NCBI RefSeq assembly: GCF_004519305.1
Contig: NZ_SOZA01000007.1
Coordinates: 62,001-126,000, forward strand
DNA length: 64,000 bases
Origin: Pseudomonas sp. RIT623
GTDB lineage: Bacteria; Pseudomonadota; Gammaproteobacteria; Pseudomonadales; Pseudomonadaceae
Reading direction: 5' to 3'
The number at the start of each line of letters is the position of its first letter. Within the stretch, counting starts at the first letter, position 1. A program made the translations under genes and the position numbers. Positions 8,517 to 20,391 of this stretch are shown piece after piece. Under the pieces are notes generated by a model, which worked only from the letters and a program-made list of their open reading frames with translations, was not told the origin of the DNA and did no database searches.

Positions 8517-9986
8517 GTGAACCGGCCCACGCCCGTCAAACCCGACAACTTCTTCCTGATGATCTACCGAGCCCTGAGCCAGCGCCGAATCCCCTTGGCC
8601 CTGCGTATCGCCAGCCACAATATTTTCCTGGTGGCCCTGGCCCTGGTGATCTATGCCTGCGTCATGGGCCTGCAGTTCAAGCAGGCCATGCATGAGCAGG
8701 CCGACGCCGTGGGTCAGAGCCTGACCACGCAGACTGCCACCTCGGCGACCGAGCTGCTGGTGTCCAACGACATCCTCAGCCTCAACGTGCTGCTCGGCAA
8801 CCTGGTTAAGAACCCGCTGGTGGCCCACGCCGCCATCTACAGCGTGGACAGCCGAATCCTCGCCGAGGCCGGCCAGCGCCCGCGCAACAGCTTGCTGGGC
8901 GAAGCCGAGGGCGTGTACCAGACCAAGATCACCTTCCAGGATGTGACTGCCGGCCAGCTGCGTATCAGCCTGGACATGAGCCAGTTCCAGCAGCCGATGC
9001 TGATCAGCCTGCAGAGCATGGGCATCCTTGCCGCCATCTTGCTGGCCCTGGCGCTGACCCTGAGCCTGCGCCTCGGGCGCTTCATCTCCACGCCGCTGCT
9101 GCAACTGCGCGTATGGCTGCGCGACCCGCACCCCTACACCCCGGCCATCGACCGCCAGGACGAAATCGGCGACCTCGCCCGCCAACTGCACGCGCGCCTG
9201 GCCCCGCCGCCGCCGCCGGAGCCCGAAGTCGAGGACGATGAAGACGACTTCGACGAGCTGCCCGCGCCCAAGCCGGCGCCGCGGGCGACGGCCGTTGCCC
9301 AGCCTCAGGCCCAGGCCCAGGCCCAGGCGCATGAGGATGACGACGATGCCTTCGCCGACCTGATGGACCCGCAGAGCGAACCGGCCAAGCCGGCCGTGGT
9401 CGAGTCCGACGAGCCGCAGCACAGCGCCGTGCTGGCCGTGCAGCTAGGCTCCCAGGAGCAACTGCGGCGCCTGCCGCGTACGCGCCTGACCGAGTTGCTG
9501 GAGCGCTACCGCGACTGCCTGGACCAGGCCACCTCGCTGTACGAAGGGGAAATCCACACCCTCAACGACGGCAGTACACTGCTGCTGTTCCACAGCCGTG
9601 ACAGCGGTGAAGACTACCTGACCAACGCCATCTGCTGCGGCGAACTGCTGCGCGCCCTGGGGCATGCCCTGCAGATCGAGGTGGCCGATAGCGGCATCAC
9701 CCTGCAATTGCAACTGGGCCTGGTGCTGGCCGACGACCTGCAGGGCTTGGATCAGGTCGATCTGTTGATGACCGAGCAGGCTCAGGACGCCCTGGCCCTG
9801 TCACAGCACAGCCGCAACCTGCTGCTGGTGGAGCGCCGTATCAGCGATGATGCTCTGGTCCGCCAGCGTGCCCGCATCCGCCCGATCGCCAGCCCAGAAG
9901 GCGCATGCTGCGTGGAACGCCTGATGGAGCCTTACCCGTCGATGCTCGAGCGCCAGCTGGCGCGGATGGACGAGCACCGGGGCTGA
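8517..9986 (+). CDS. ahpA: AhpA-like membrane protein with degenerate nucleotide-cyclase domain
   Basis: The 489-residue protein has two membrane segments (about 34-52 and 155-174) around a periplasmic loop, then a HAMP-like stretch, a highly acidic Pro/Gln/Ala linker (about 205-300) and a C-terminal domain that resembles class III adenylate cyclase homology domains. The cyclase metal-binding aspartates are not obvious, so the domain may only sense or bind. I chose GTG 8517 because the encoded beginning VNRPTPVKPDNFF matches what I recall of Pseudomonas AhpA annotations; the frame itself opens at 8406. The name comes from that recalled annotation of virulence-regulator-like proteins. The molecular role is not established from sequence. 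The linker holds a run of QA dipeptides. Confidence 0.75.
   Translation: MNRPTPVKPDNFFLMIYRALSQRRIPLALRIASHNIFLVALALVIYACVMGLQFKQAMHEQADAVGQSLTTQTATSATELLVSNDILSLNVLLGNLVKNPLVAHAAIYSVDSRILAEAGQRPRNSLLGEAEGVYQTKITFQDVTAGQLRISLDMSQFQQPMLISLQSMGILAAILLALALTLSLRLGRFISTPLLQLRVWLRDPHPYTPAIDRQDEIGDLARQLHARLAPPPPPEPEVEDDEDDFDELPAPKPAPRATAVAQPQAQAQAQAHEDDDDAFADLMDPQSEPAKPAVVESDEPQHSAVLAVQLGSQEQLRRLPRTRLTELLERYRDCLDQATSLYEGEIHTLNDGSTLLLFHSRDSGEDYLTNAICCGELLRALGHALQIEVADSGITLQLQLGLVLADDLQGLDQVDLLMTEQAQDALALSQHSRNLLLVERRISDDALVRQRARIRPIASPEGACCVERLMEPYPSMLERQLARMDEHRG
9305..9328 (+). repeat. In-frame hexanucleotide tandem repeat in ahpA
   Basis: Four near-identical hexamers (one TCAGGC then three CCAGGC) encode part of the QAQAQA run in the AhpA linker. 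Length changes in units of six would keep the frame. Confidence 0.7.
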
Positions 9987-10007
9987 GATTTGGGGGTTAT
10001 GCGATCC

Positions 10008-10131
10008 CTGTAGGAGCGGCCTTGTGTCGCGAAAGGGGTGCGAAGCGCCCCCAGGATCTTCGTTCTATCTGAAATCCCCTGGGGCTGCTTTGCAGCCCTT
10101 TCGCGACACAAGGCCGCTCCTACAGGGGATC
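10008..10131. repeat. Inverted REP pair (REPIN), GCGGCCTTGTGTCGCG family
   Basis: The arms 10008-10037 (CTGTAGGAGCGGCCTTGTGT onward) and 10097-10131 (its inverse) flank about 60 bases whose own ends can pair (CCCCAGG with CCTGGGG), so the whole element folds into one long hairpin. It lies in the 3' region of ahpA. Confidence 0.9.
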
Positions 10132-10154
10132 GTGCTCCTGGCTGGGACAAGTCA

Positions 10155-10190
10155 CACAAAAAAGCCCGCATCGCTGCGGGCTTTTTTGTG
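10155..10190. terminator. Bidirectional terminator between ahpA and the PqiC-like gene
   Basis: A 16-base-pair inverted repeat (CACAAAAAAGCCCGCA, loop TCGC, then the complement) gives a GC-rich stem flanked by A and T tracts on both sides. It can end both converging transcripts. Confidence 0.92.
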
Positions 10191-10200
10191 GCTGTCGCCA

Positions 10201-10911
10201 TCAGAAGCGGAACACTTCCATATCGGTGCGAATCGGCGAGGCCATCGGGATCTTCGGCTTCTCCGGTTCTTTCTTCACCTGTACCGGCGCGGCCTGCTTG
10301 CGCGGAGTCTCTTCGGCGATGGCCGGCTGGTTGGCCAGCGGCTTGACCGCCGTGCTCAGTTGTTCGGCCAGCTTTTGCAGCAATTGTCCCTGGGCCTGGA
10401 CCTGGGCCGACTCACTGCCGGCATGCGGCTGCTCGAGGTGAACGATGCGGTTGTCACGCACCTGGCCACGGCGATCGAGCACACGCCACTGGGCATCGAG
10501 GATCGCTGGCTGGTCCTTGCCGGAGTCCAGGCGGGTGATCGACAGCAGCACCTGCACGTCCGGGGTGAAGCCGGCGCTGGCCGGTGCCAGGACCACGCGC
10601 TGGCTGTCCAGGCGCCAAGCCAGCTGGCGCACCAGCAACTGGTCGATATCCGACGAAAGGCTGCCGGCCCAACGACCGTCGGTCGCAGCGGTCAGACTGC
10701 CATCGGTCTGGCGCTGCAAGAAGGTTTCGCGTTGCAGGTAATCGGCCACCGACACGGGGCCAAGCACCACCGCCATGCCCGCCGCCTGGGTCGGCTGGCC
10801 GGGTTCACCGCTGTCGAGCTGATACAGGGCGACTGGCTGGTGCATGCTGCACCCACTCAGGCCCAGCAGGCCAGTCATCAGCAGCGCAAATGGAAGGCGC
10901 AGAAATTTCAT
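10201..10911 (-). CDS. PqiC-family outer-membrane-associated lipoprotein
   Basis: The 236-residue product starts with a lipoprotein signal peptide; the lipobox is LSGC with the lipidated cysteine at residue 21. The following domain has the strand pattern and YQLDS-type opening of PqiC/DUF330 proteins, auxiliary lipoproteins of MCE lipid-transport systems. A basic and Pro-rich tail follows after about residue 190. No pqiA or pqiB partner is in the window, so the partner MCE system must be elsewhere if it has one. The start ATG at 10911 is the one directly before the signal peptide. Family call is fair, function inferred from the family. Confidence 0.75.
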   Translation of the reverse strand: MKFLRLPFALLMTGLLGLSGCSMHQPVALYQLDSGEPGQPTQAAGMAVVLGPVSVADYLQRETFLQRQTDGSLTAATDGRWAGSLSSDIDQLLVRQLAWRLDSQRVVLAPASAGFTPDVQVLLSITRLDSGKDQPAILDAQWRVLDRRGQVRDNRIVHLEQPHAGSESAQVQAQGQLLQKLAEQLSTAVKPLANQPAIAEETPRKQAAPVQVKKEPEKPKIPMASPIRTDMEVFRF

Positions 10912-11047
10912 TCATCCCATCCAGGCGGTCGTCACGGACAGACCGCAGTGATACTCGTGTAGATTCAATCGGGCACTCGGCCACGCCGGCGCCGCAAGGG
11001 CCCTATCATCCGCGAAATAGCCGCCAGACTCCAGCATTTCCGCCTCA

Positions 11048-11068
11048 AGCGGCGCCGAAAGCGCCGCT
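11048..11068. terminator. Hairpin after parC, weak terminator candidate
   Basis: AGCGGCGC, loop CGAAA and GCGCCGCT form a perfect 8-base-pair stem 18 bases beyond the parC stop. There is no T tract, so it may only protect the 3' end. Confidence 0.35.
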
Positions 11069-11085
11069 GCGGACGGCCCATTCAC

Positions 11086-13869
<2,784 letters not shown>

Positions 13870-13873
<4 letters not shown>

Positions 13874-14853
13874 GGCCGGGCGCTCCAGCCACCTTGCGGC
13901 GCGGCGAAGCGCCAGACCACCGGCCGGCTTTCACCGTCGGCGCGCGGACGATCGTTGTTGTCCACGCCAATCCAGGCTCCATCCTTGTCGATAACCAGAG
14001 CTTCGGTCAGGCCATAGGCCTGGTCGTAGCGCCGGCTGTCCTGCAACGCTTCGGCGGCGAACGACCAGCAACGCTCCACCGCGCCACTGTCGGCGTCACG
14101 CCGGCAGATGCGATAGGCATTACGCTCGAGGGTGTACAACTTGCCCTCGAACCAGGCCAGGTCGGCGAAATCCCGCGCTACCGGACGCGCGCCGGGAAAC
14201 TGCGGCGGCTGCATCTCGACCCCGGCCTCGCTGAGCAGTACGCAGCTGCGCCCGCAGGTCCACACCGACTGCTGGCGCTGCACCGACAACAGCCCGCGGC
14301 GCTCGCGCTCGGCGGCCAGCCACAGGCGGTCGCCCGCCGGGTTGATCGCCAGGCCTTCGAACAACGCATTGAAGTGCAGCAGCATGCCGCTGGCCCGCGC
14401 CTGGCGGACCATGGCCTGATCGATGCGCAACCAGTCCGGTTCGCCTTCCACTGGCAACTGCAGCACTGCGGCGTGGGCCTCGCTGACGATCAGGATATTG
14501 CCAACCTGGTCACAGGTGATGCCTTCGAAATCCAGCGCGCCGCCTCGGATATAGGACGCCGCCCAGTTGCGCGACTTCAGCCCCCAGGGCAGGCCGGTGT
14601 CCGGTGCCTCGGGCGGGGTGAAGGTCAGCGGCTGGGCATGCCAGGGGCCAGGCTCCTGGTCGAGTCGGTAGATGCGGTCGTCGTCGCGGTCGGACACCGC
14701 CCACAACGCACCGCGACAGAACGCCAGGCCCGACAGGTTGCCACCGCGCATGCCTTCGACCACGTGTTCGCTGCTCAGCTTGAGCTCTGGCCAGCTGTCC
14801 GCCTGGGCCTGCAGGGCGCACAACGCCAGGCAGGCCGCCAGCAGCAGACGCAT
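13870..14853 (-). CDS. Secreted esterase-like/phytase-like beta-propeller protein
   Basis: The 327-residue protein has a clear signal peptide (MRLLLAACLALCALQAQA then DSW), so it is exported to the periplasm. The mature part has the repeated strand pattern and motifs (GLAFCRGALWAVSDRDDD, DFEGITCD) of the esterase-like activity of phytase family. I chose ATG 14853, which overlaps the parE stop by one base, over the TTG at 14856. It lies inside the parE-parC unit, which is notable because its neighbours are cytoplasmic topoisomerase subunits. Substrate is unknown; a phosphate-ester or phosphodiester substrate would fit the family. Confidence 0.8.
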
Positions 14854-16757
14854 CAAACCAGGACCTCGGCCAGGTTGCCTTTGGTCTCCAGCCAGTTCTT
14901 GCGGTCGCCTGCACGCTTCTTGGCCAGCAGCATGTCCATGATCTCGGTGGTGCCCGCCAGGTCGTCCAGGGTCAACTGCACCAGACGGCGGGTGTTCGGG
15001 TCCATGGTGGTTTCGCGCAGTTGCGGCGGGTTCATCTCGCCCAGGCCCTTGAAGCGAGTAACCTGCGGCTTGCCGCGTTTCTTCTCGGCGACCAGGCGAT
15101 CGAGGATGCCATCACGCTCGGCGTCGTCCAGGGCGTAGTAGATTTCCTTGCCCAGGTCGATGCGGTACAGCGGCGGCATGGCCACGTAGACGTGCCCGGC
15201 CTCGACCAACGGACGGAAGTGCTGGACGAACAGCGCGCACAGCAAGGTGGCGATGTGCAGGCCGTCGGAGTCGGCGTCGGCGAGGATGCAGATCTTGCCA
15301 TAGCGCAGTTGGCTGAGGTCGGTGGCGCCGGGGTCGACGCCGATGGCCACGGCGATGTTGTGCACCTCCTGGCTGGCCAGGACCTCGCCACCATCGACCT
15401 CCCAGGTGTTGAGGATCTTGCCGCGCAGCGGCAGGATCGCCTGGTACTCCTTGTCCCGTGCCTGCTTGGCCGAACCACCGGCCGAGTCACCCTCGACCAG
15501 GAACAGCTCGGCGCGCATCGGGTCCTGTCCGGCGCAGTCGGCCAGCTTGCCCGGCAGCGCCGGGCCCTGGGTGATGCGCTTGCGCTCGACCTTCTTGCTC
15601 GCCTTCAGGCGGCGGCCAGCATTGCTGATGGCCAGCTCCGCCAGTTGCATGCCCAGCTCGGGATGGGCGTTGAGCCACAGGCTGAAGGCGTCCTTGACCA
15701 CGCCGGAGACGAACGCCGCCGCCTCGCGGGACGACAGGCGTTCCTTGGTCTGGCCGGAAAACTGCGGTTCCTGCATTTTCATCGACAGCACGAAGCTGAT
15801 TCGCTCCCAGACGTCCTCGGGGGCCAACTTGACCCCGCGCGGCAGCAGGTTGCGGAACTCGCAGAACTCGCGCATGGCATCCAGCAGGCCCTGGCGCAGG
15901 CCGTTGACGTGGGTACCGCCCTGGGCGGTGGGGATCAGGTTGACGTAGCTTTCCTGAATGCTGTCGCCGCCCTCGGGCAGCCACAACAGAGCCCAGTCCA
16001 CGGCTTCCTTGTTACCGGCCAGGCTGCCGCAGAACGGCTCGTCGGGCAGGCGCTGGAACTCGCTGACCGAATCGACCAGGTAGGAGCGCAGACCGTCCTC
16101 GTAGTGCCACTCGACCTTCTCGCCGGTGCCCTTGTCCTCGAAGCTGATGGACAGCCCCGGGCACAATACCGCCTTGGCCTTGAGCACGTGCTTGAGGCGG
16201 CTGATGGAGAACTTCGGCGAATCGAAGTACTTCGGATCGGGGCTGAAGTACACGCTGGTGCCGGTGTTGCGCTTGCCGACGGTGCCGACCACTTCCAGCT
16301 CGCTGGCCTTGAAGCCGTCGGCAAAGGTCATCTGGTACTCGTTACCGTCGCGCTTTACGCGCACGCGGACCTGGCTCGACAGGGCGTTGACCACCGAGAT
16401 GCCGACACCGTGCAGGCCGCCGGAGAACTGGTAGTTCTTGTTGGAGAACTTGCCACCGGCGTGCAGCTTGGTAAGGATCAACTCGACACCGGATACGCCC
16501 TCCTCGGGGTGGATGTCCACCGGCATGCCGCGGCCATCGTCGCTGACTTCCAGCGAGTGGTCGGCGTGGAGGATCACCTGCACGGACCGTGCGTGGCCTG
16601 CCAGGGCCTCGTCGACGCTGTTGTCGATGACTTCCTGGGCCAGGTGGTTGGGCCGGCTGGTGTCGGTGTACATGCCCGGCCGCTTGCGGACCGGGTCAAG
16701 GCCCGAGAGGACTTCGATGGCGTCTGCGTTATAGGCGCTAGCGCTGGGATTGGCCAT
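14853..16757 (-). CDS. parE: DNA topoisomerase IV subunit B
   Basis: ParE is the ATPase subunit of topoisomerase IV. The 634-residue protein has the GHKL ATP-binding fold (NSVDEALAG near residue 46, DDGRGMPVD near 74, GGLHGVG near 113), a transducer domain and the TOPRIM domain (EGDSAGG near residue 420, DADSDG near 495). The short length without the GyrB insertion fits ParE. It starts 33 bases after the yqiA stop, as in the enterobacterial nudF-yqiB-cpdA-yqiA-parE order. Confidence 0.97.
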   Translation of the reverse strand: MANPSASAYNADAIEVLSGLDPVRKRPGMYTDTSRPNHLAQEVIDNSVDEALAGHARSVQVILHADHSLEVSDDGRGMPVDIHPEEGVSGVELILTKLHAGGKFSNKNYQFSGGLHGVGISVVNALSSQVRVRVKRDGNEYQMTFADGFKASELEVVGTVGKRNTGTSVYFSPDPKYFDSPKFSISRLKHVLKAKAVLCPGLSISFEDKGTGEKVEWHYEDGLRSYLVDSVSEFQRLPDEPFCGSLAGNKEAVDWALLWLPEGGDSIQESYVNLIPTAQGGTHVNGLRQGLLDAMREFCEFRNLLPRGVKLAPEDVWERISFVLSMKMQEPQFSGQTKERLSSREAAAFVSGVVKDAFSLWLNAHPELGMQLAELAISNAGRRLKASKKVERKRITQGPALPGKLADCAGQDPMRAELFLVEGDSAGGSAKQARDKEYQAILPLRGKILNTWEVDGGEVLASQEVHNIAVAIGVDPGATDLSQLRYGKICILADADSDGLHIATLLCALFVQHFRPLVEAGHVYVAMPPLYRIDLGKEIYYALDDAERDGILDRLVAEKKRGKPQVTRFKGLGEMNPPQLRETTMDPNTRRLVQLTLDDLAGTTEIMDMLLAKKRAGDRKNWLETKGNLAEVLV

Positions 16758-16790
16758 GGGTTCTCGTCGTCAGTCTGGTGAGTGCAAAAG

Positions 16791-17399
16791 TCAAAATACA
16801 GAAAAATCCAGCGCCGCATACTGCCCGCGGGCAATACCGGCGAACGCCAGCAGGGCCGGCAGCTGTGCGGCGAAGCCCTGGTAGCTGTGGTCGCCACCGG
16901 CCTGGATACGCAGGGCGCAGGCGCGGTAGTAGTGCTCGGCCTGGCGATAGTCCAGCGTTTCATCGGCGGTCTGCAACCACACTTGATAGCGAGCGGCATC
17001 CTGCGGTGCCGGCACTTCCAGTTCGGCCAGGGCGTCCACGTGGTCGTGGGTGAGCTCCCAGGCTTCATCGGTATAGAGGTTGCGCTGGGTGCCGAGGTAG
17101 CCGTCGAACAGCCGGTGCGGGGCCACCGCCGGGTTGACCAGCAACGCCTTGAGCGCGTGGCGCTCGGCCAGATGGGTGGCATAGTAGCCGCCGAGGGAGC
17201 TGCCGACCAGCAGCGGCGCACCCAGCTCACCGATGGCTGCCTCCAGCTGGGCGATAGCCTGGCGCGGGTGGTGGTGCAAGGCCGGGACGCGCAGTTGCTC
17301 GGACAGGCCGAGCTGCTGCATCACCGCCTCGAGCTGACGGGCTTTCTTCGACAGCGGCGAGCTGTTGAAGCCATGGATATAGAGGATGGAACCCGACAT
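16791..17399 (-). CDS. yqiA: YqiA-family esterase
   Basis: YqiA proteins are small alpha/beta hydrolases with esterase activity on short acyl esters. The 202-residue protein starts with the oxyanion-side ILYIHGFNSSP, has the nucleophile elbow GSSLGGYYA (Ser near residue 74) and ends with a GGDHSYQGF segment carrying the catalytic His. I chose ATG 17399 since it directly precedes the family's MSGSILYIHGF beginning; the frame extends to 17447. Position between cpdA and parE is the same as in enterobacteria. Confidence 0.9.
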   Translation of the reverse strand: MSGSILYIHGFNSSPLSKKARQLEAVMQQLGLSEQLRVPALHHHPRQAIAQLEAAIGELGAPLLVGSSLGGYYATHLAERHALKALLVNPAVAPHRLFDGYLGTQRNLYTDEAWELTHDHVDALAELEVPAPQDAARYQVWLQTADETLDYRQAEHYYRACALRIQAGGDHSYQGFAAQLPALLAFAGIARGQYAALDFSVF

Positions 17400-17509
17400 G
17401 CTGCCCCCGAACGCAAAGACGCGCAGTGTAGCGTGTTCGATGGTCATTGGCGCAGCCTGGGGATTTTCGCAACAAAATCTTCAAATGACAGGGGCAACTG
17501 CGCGGCCCT

Positions 17510-18313
17510 TCAGTAGCCGGGGCTGTCGAAATCCAGCTTCACCACGAAATCCCGCGCCCGCTCTACCCCGGTCTCCAACCGCCCGTCGGCATGCAGACGC
17601 AGCCAGCGGTAACCCGGCTGTTCCTCGCTGACCTTGAAGTCCTCGCTGCGCGGCGCGAACTGGATGCAGGTCGAAGGCGTGGCAAGGAAACGGATGCCGT
17701 CACGCACTTCGTCCCATTCCTGGTGGATATGCCCCCACAGCAGCGCCTTCACCTGTGGATAGCTGCGCAGACGCCGCAGCAGCTCATCGGCATTACGCAG
17801 CCCGATCGGCTTGATCCAGGCGCACCCGATATCCACCGGCTGGTGATGGCAGCACACCAGGCAATGGCGCTCGCCCGCACCGTTCAGCGCCTGGTCCAGC
17901 ACGAGCAGCTGGTCGTCGGCCAGCAGACCGAAGGTGGCACCGACCACTGCCGAGTCGAGCATGACGATGCGCCAGGCGCCGATATCGGTCACTGCCTGCA
18001 CCAGTTCCGGCGCCACCTCGGTCATGACCCGCGCCTCGTCATGGTTACCCGGCAGCCAGCGCGCTGGCGCGCCGAGCGTCGACGTCAACTCGCCAAAGGC
18101 CACGTAGGATTCGACGCTGGCATCCTGGGAAAGATCGCCCGTGCACAGCAGCAGGTCGATGCGCGGTTGTTCGCGGCGTACCTGGCCGACCACGTGCCCG
18201 AGGCTTGCGCGGGTATTGAGGCCCAGCAAGGTGCCCGCCGGGTCGGCGAACAGATGGGCATCGGTCAGTTGCACCACATGGACAGGTGACGGGGGTGAAA
18301 GTGGTTGCGGCAA
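17510..18313 (-). CDS. cpdA: 3',5'-cyclic-AMP phosphodiesterase CpdA
   Basis: CpdA hydrolyses cAMP and so sets the level of Crp/Vfr signalling. The 267-residue metallophosphoesterase has the full metal-ligand set: DAH near residue 18, GDLSQD near 59, GNHDE near 93, CHHQP near 156 and GHIHQEW near 196. The start is a TTG at 18313, supported by GAGGAGA six bases upstream. It lies between the DUF1249 gene and yqiA in the nudF-parC unit. Confidence 0.93.
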   Translation of the reverse strand: MPQPLSPPSPVHVVQLTDAHLFADPAGTLLGLNTRASLGHVVGQVRREQPRIDLLLCTGDLSQDASVESYVAFGELTSTLGAPARWLPGNHDEARVMTEVAPELVQAVTDIGAWRIVMLDSAVVGATFGLLADDQLLVLDQALNGAGERHCLVCCHHQPVDIGCAWIKPIGLRNADELLRRLRSYPQVKALLWGHIHQEWDEVRDGIRFLATPSTCIQFAPRSEDFKVSEEQPGYRWLRLHADGRLETGVERARDFVVKLDFDSPGY

Positions 18314-18398
18314 CGGCCGTCTCCTCGAACGGATTCAGCACGGATTATGGCGGCGGATTGCTTTCGAGCAAATACTCGAAACCGACGCGCATCACATT

Positions 18399-18851
18399 TC
18401 AGCGCACGGCTTCCAGTTCGTGGCCGCAGGCCAGGCAGTGGCTCAGCCATTCACCGAGGAACAGATTGAGCTGGGCCTTCTCGTCCGGCTGGTGCATCGC
18501 CGTGTTGGGATAGGGGTAGATGCTGCGCAGGCGACGCGCATGCTCGGCACTGACCACCTCGGCCATGCGCGCGTCATGGTAGACCTGCACCTCCAGCTCG
18601 GGCACCGGCAGCCAGGGCAGGCTGTGCTCCTGGCGCACCTTGAGCGTGGTGGTGTAGGGGCAGGCCAATAGCACTTCAAGCACCAGCACACCGAGCATCT
18701 GGTCGCCCTGGGTCATGCCGATACGGCGCGAGCTCTGCGTAGTGCGCATGTCAGGCAACAGGCGCATCAGGCGGGCATAGTTGGCCTCGCAGGCCGATTG
18801 CAGCCCGACCAGGTCGACCCGATAGCGCTCGCGCAGCAGGTTCACTTCCAC
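18399..18851 (-). CDS. DUF1249 (YqiB-like) protein
   Basis: This 150-residue cytoplasmic protein is the counterpart of E. coli YqiB, a conserved protein of unknown biochemical function. I chose GTG 18851 because it overlaps the nudF end by 10 bases, has a GAGG upstream and gives the usual family length. A GTG two codons later is an alternative. Conserved-looking segments include CEANYARLMRLLPD and YPYPNTAMHQPDEK. Its constant position between nudF and cpdA suggests a shared role. Confidence 0.88.
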   Translation of the reverse strand: MEVNLLRERYRVDLVGLQSACEANYARLMRLLPDMRTTQSSRRIGMTQGDQMLGVLVLEVLLACPYTTTLKVRQEHSLPWLPVPELEVQVYHDARMAEVVSAEHARRLRSIYPYPNTAMHQPDEKAQLNLFLGEWLSHCLACGHELEAVR

Positions 18852-19459
18852 ATACCTCGTACTTCGTCTCGGTTCAGCGCCAGCCATTGCAACCCGATGA
18901 TCGTGGCGGCGTTGCAGATACGCCCGTCGCGTACGGCCTGCAGGGCATCCTCGAACGACCATACGCGCACGCGAATGTCCTCGCTTTCTTCTTCCAGGCC
19001 ATGCAGGCCACCGGCACCCTCGCTGATGCAACGGCCCAGGAACAGGTGGACGTACTCGTCGCTGCCGCCCGGTGACGGAAAGTACCTGGTCATTGGCCAC
19101 AGCGCCGAGAAGGTCAGGCCCGCTTCTTCCTCGGCTTCGCGGTGGGCAACCTCCTCGGGTTGCTCGTCCTTGTCGATCAGCCCGGCGACCATCTCGATCA
19201 GCCAGGGGTTGGCCACCTTGCCCATGGCGCCAACGCGAAACTGCTCGATCAGCACCACCTCGTCGCGCTGAGGATCGTAGGGCAGCACGCAGACCGCGTC
19301 ATGGCGCACGAACAGTTCACGGGTGAACTCGCGGCTCATGCCCCCGGCAAACAATTCGTGGCGCAGGTGCAGCTTGTCGAGCTTGTAAAAGCCCTTGAAC
19401 AATGGCTCCCGCCGCGCGATCTCGACCTGCGTCGGTACTGAATTCAACGTGTCCGTCAT
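18842..19459 (-). CDS. nudF: ADP-ribose pyrophosphatase NudF
   Basis: NudF hydrolyses ADP-ribose to AMP and ribose 5-phosphate, removing a reactive metabolite. The 205-residue protein has a complete Nudix box: GLIDKDEQPEEVAHREAEEE followed by AGL, near residues 97-119, including the metal-binding REAEEEAG. It is the first gene of the leftward unit that runs to parC, with AAGGAG placed six bases before the ATG. It is divergent from the DUF3298 lipoprotein. Confidence 0.95.
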   Translation of the reverse strand: MTDTLNSVPTQVEIARREPLFKGFYKLDKLHLRHELFAGGMSREFTRELFVRHDAVCVLPYDPQRDEVVLIEQFRVGAMGKVANPWLIEMVAGLIDKDEQPEEVAHREAEEEAGLTFSALWPMTRYFPSPGGSDEYVHLFLGRCISEGAGGLHGLEEESEDIRVRVWSFEDALQAVRDGRICNAATIIGLQWLALNRDEVRGMWK

Positions 19460-19644
19460 GCCAACTCCTTGATACCTCGTTTACCGCATCGCGCAATCCT
19501 ACTCTGCCAACCGCCCGGTTTCACCCCTTTGCGTCGACCGTTCGGGCGGCCGGGACAGGCGCGACGCTCTCTGTTAGCTTAGTGGCGAACCGAAGGCCGC
19601 GCAGGCGGTCCAAGGCCGATCATCACTGCCCCGCAAGGATCAAC

Positions 19645-20391
19645 ATGAGGCTAGTCAAACTGACTTCCGTGGCCGTTCTGGCACTGGCGCTCGGCGCCTG
19701 CCAGAGCCTGTTCACGCCCAACTACCGGGCCCCGCTCGAGGTCAAGCGCGAGGCCTGGGAGCACGTGAAACCCGGCTGCAGCGAAAGCGACTGCCCGCTG
19801 GTGAACATCGACACCGTGCACTTCCCGGCGCTGCCGAAACTCGACGCCATCGTCGAGAAACGCCTGCTGCAACTGACCGAGGACAACCAGCGCGGCACTG
19901 CGCCAAGCTCGCTGCAAGCCTATGAACAGGCTTACCTGGCCCGCGCCGACAAACGCAACAGCAGCTACCTGCAGGCCAAGGTACGCGAACAGCATGACGG
20001 GCTGGTGATCGTCGAGCTGTCCAGCTACCTCGACAGCGGCGGCGCCCACGGCATGCCGGGGCGTGGCTTCATCAACTACTCGCGCAAGCTGGACAAGGTG
20101 CTGACCCTGGATGACATGCTACTGCCCGGCCAGGCCGCGACCTTCTGGAAGACCGCCGAGGAGTCCCACCGGGCCTGGCTGATCAGCACCGGCATGGACA
20201 AGGACCCCGAGTTCGTCAAGACCTGGCCGTTCAAGCAGTCGCCGCACATCGCCCTGACCTACGGCGCGCTGATCGTGAAGTACGAGGTCTATGCCATCGC
20301 GCCCTACTCCATGGGCCACGTCGAGCTGAAGATCCCCTACCCGCGCCTCAACGGCGTGCTCAAGCCCGAGCTGTTTCCCGGCCGTGGCTGA
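19645..20391 (+). CDS. DUF3298/RsiV-type lipoprotein
   Basis: The 248-residue product has a lipoprotein signal peptide ending in the lipobox LGAC (cysteine at residue 19). The mature domain contains SSYLDSGGAHGMP and LDKVLTLDDMLLPG, the hallmark of the DUF3298 fold shared with anti-sigma factor RsiV and related envelope proteins. I chose ATG 19645 because AAGGA precedes it and it starts the signal peptide. Its 3' end overlaps the convergent cytX gene by 32 bases. Function is unknown. Confidence 0.85.
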   Translation: MRLVKLTSVAVLALALGACQSLFTPNYRAPLEVKREAWEHVKPGCSESDCPLVNIDTVHFPALPKLDAIVEKRLLQLTEDNQRGTAPSSLQAYEQAYLARADKRNSSYLQAKVREQHDGLVIVELSSYLDSGGAHGMPGRGFINYSRKLDKVLTLDDMLLPGQAATFWKTAEESHRAWLISTGMDKDPEFVKTWPFKQSPHIALTYGALIVKYEVYAIAPYSMGHVELKIPYPRLNGVLKPELFPGRG

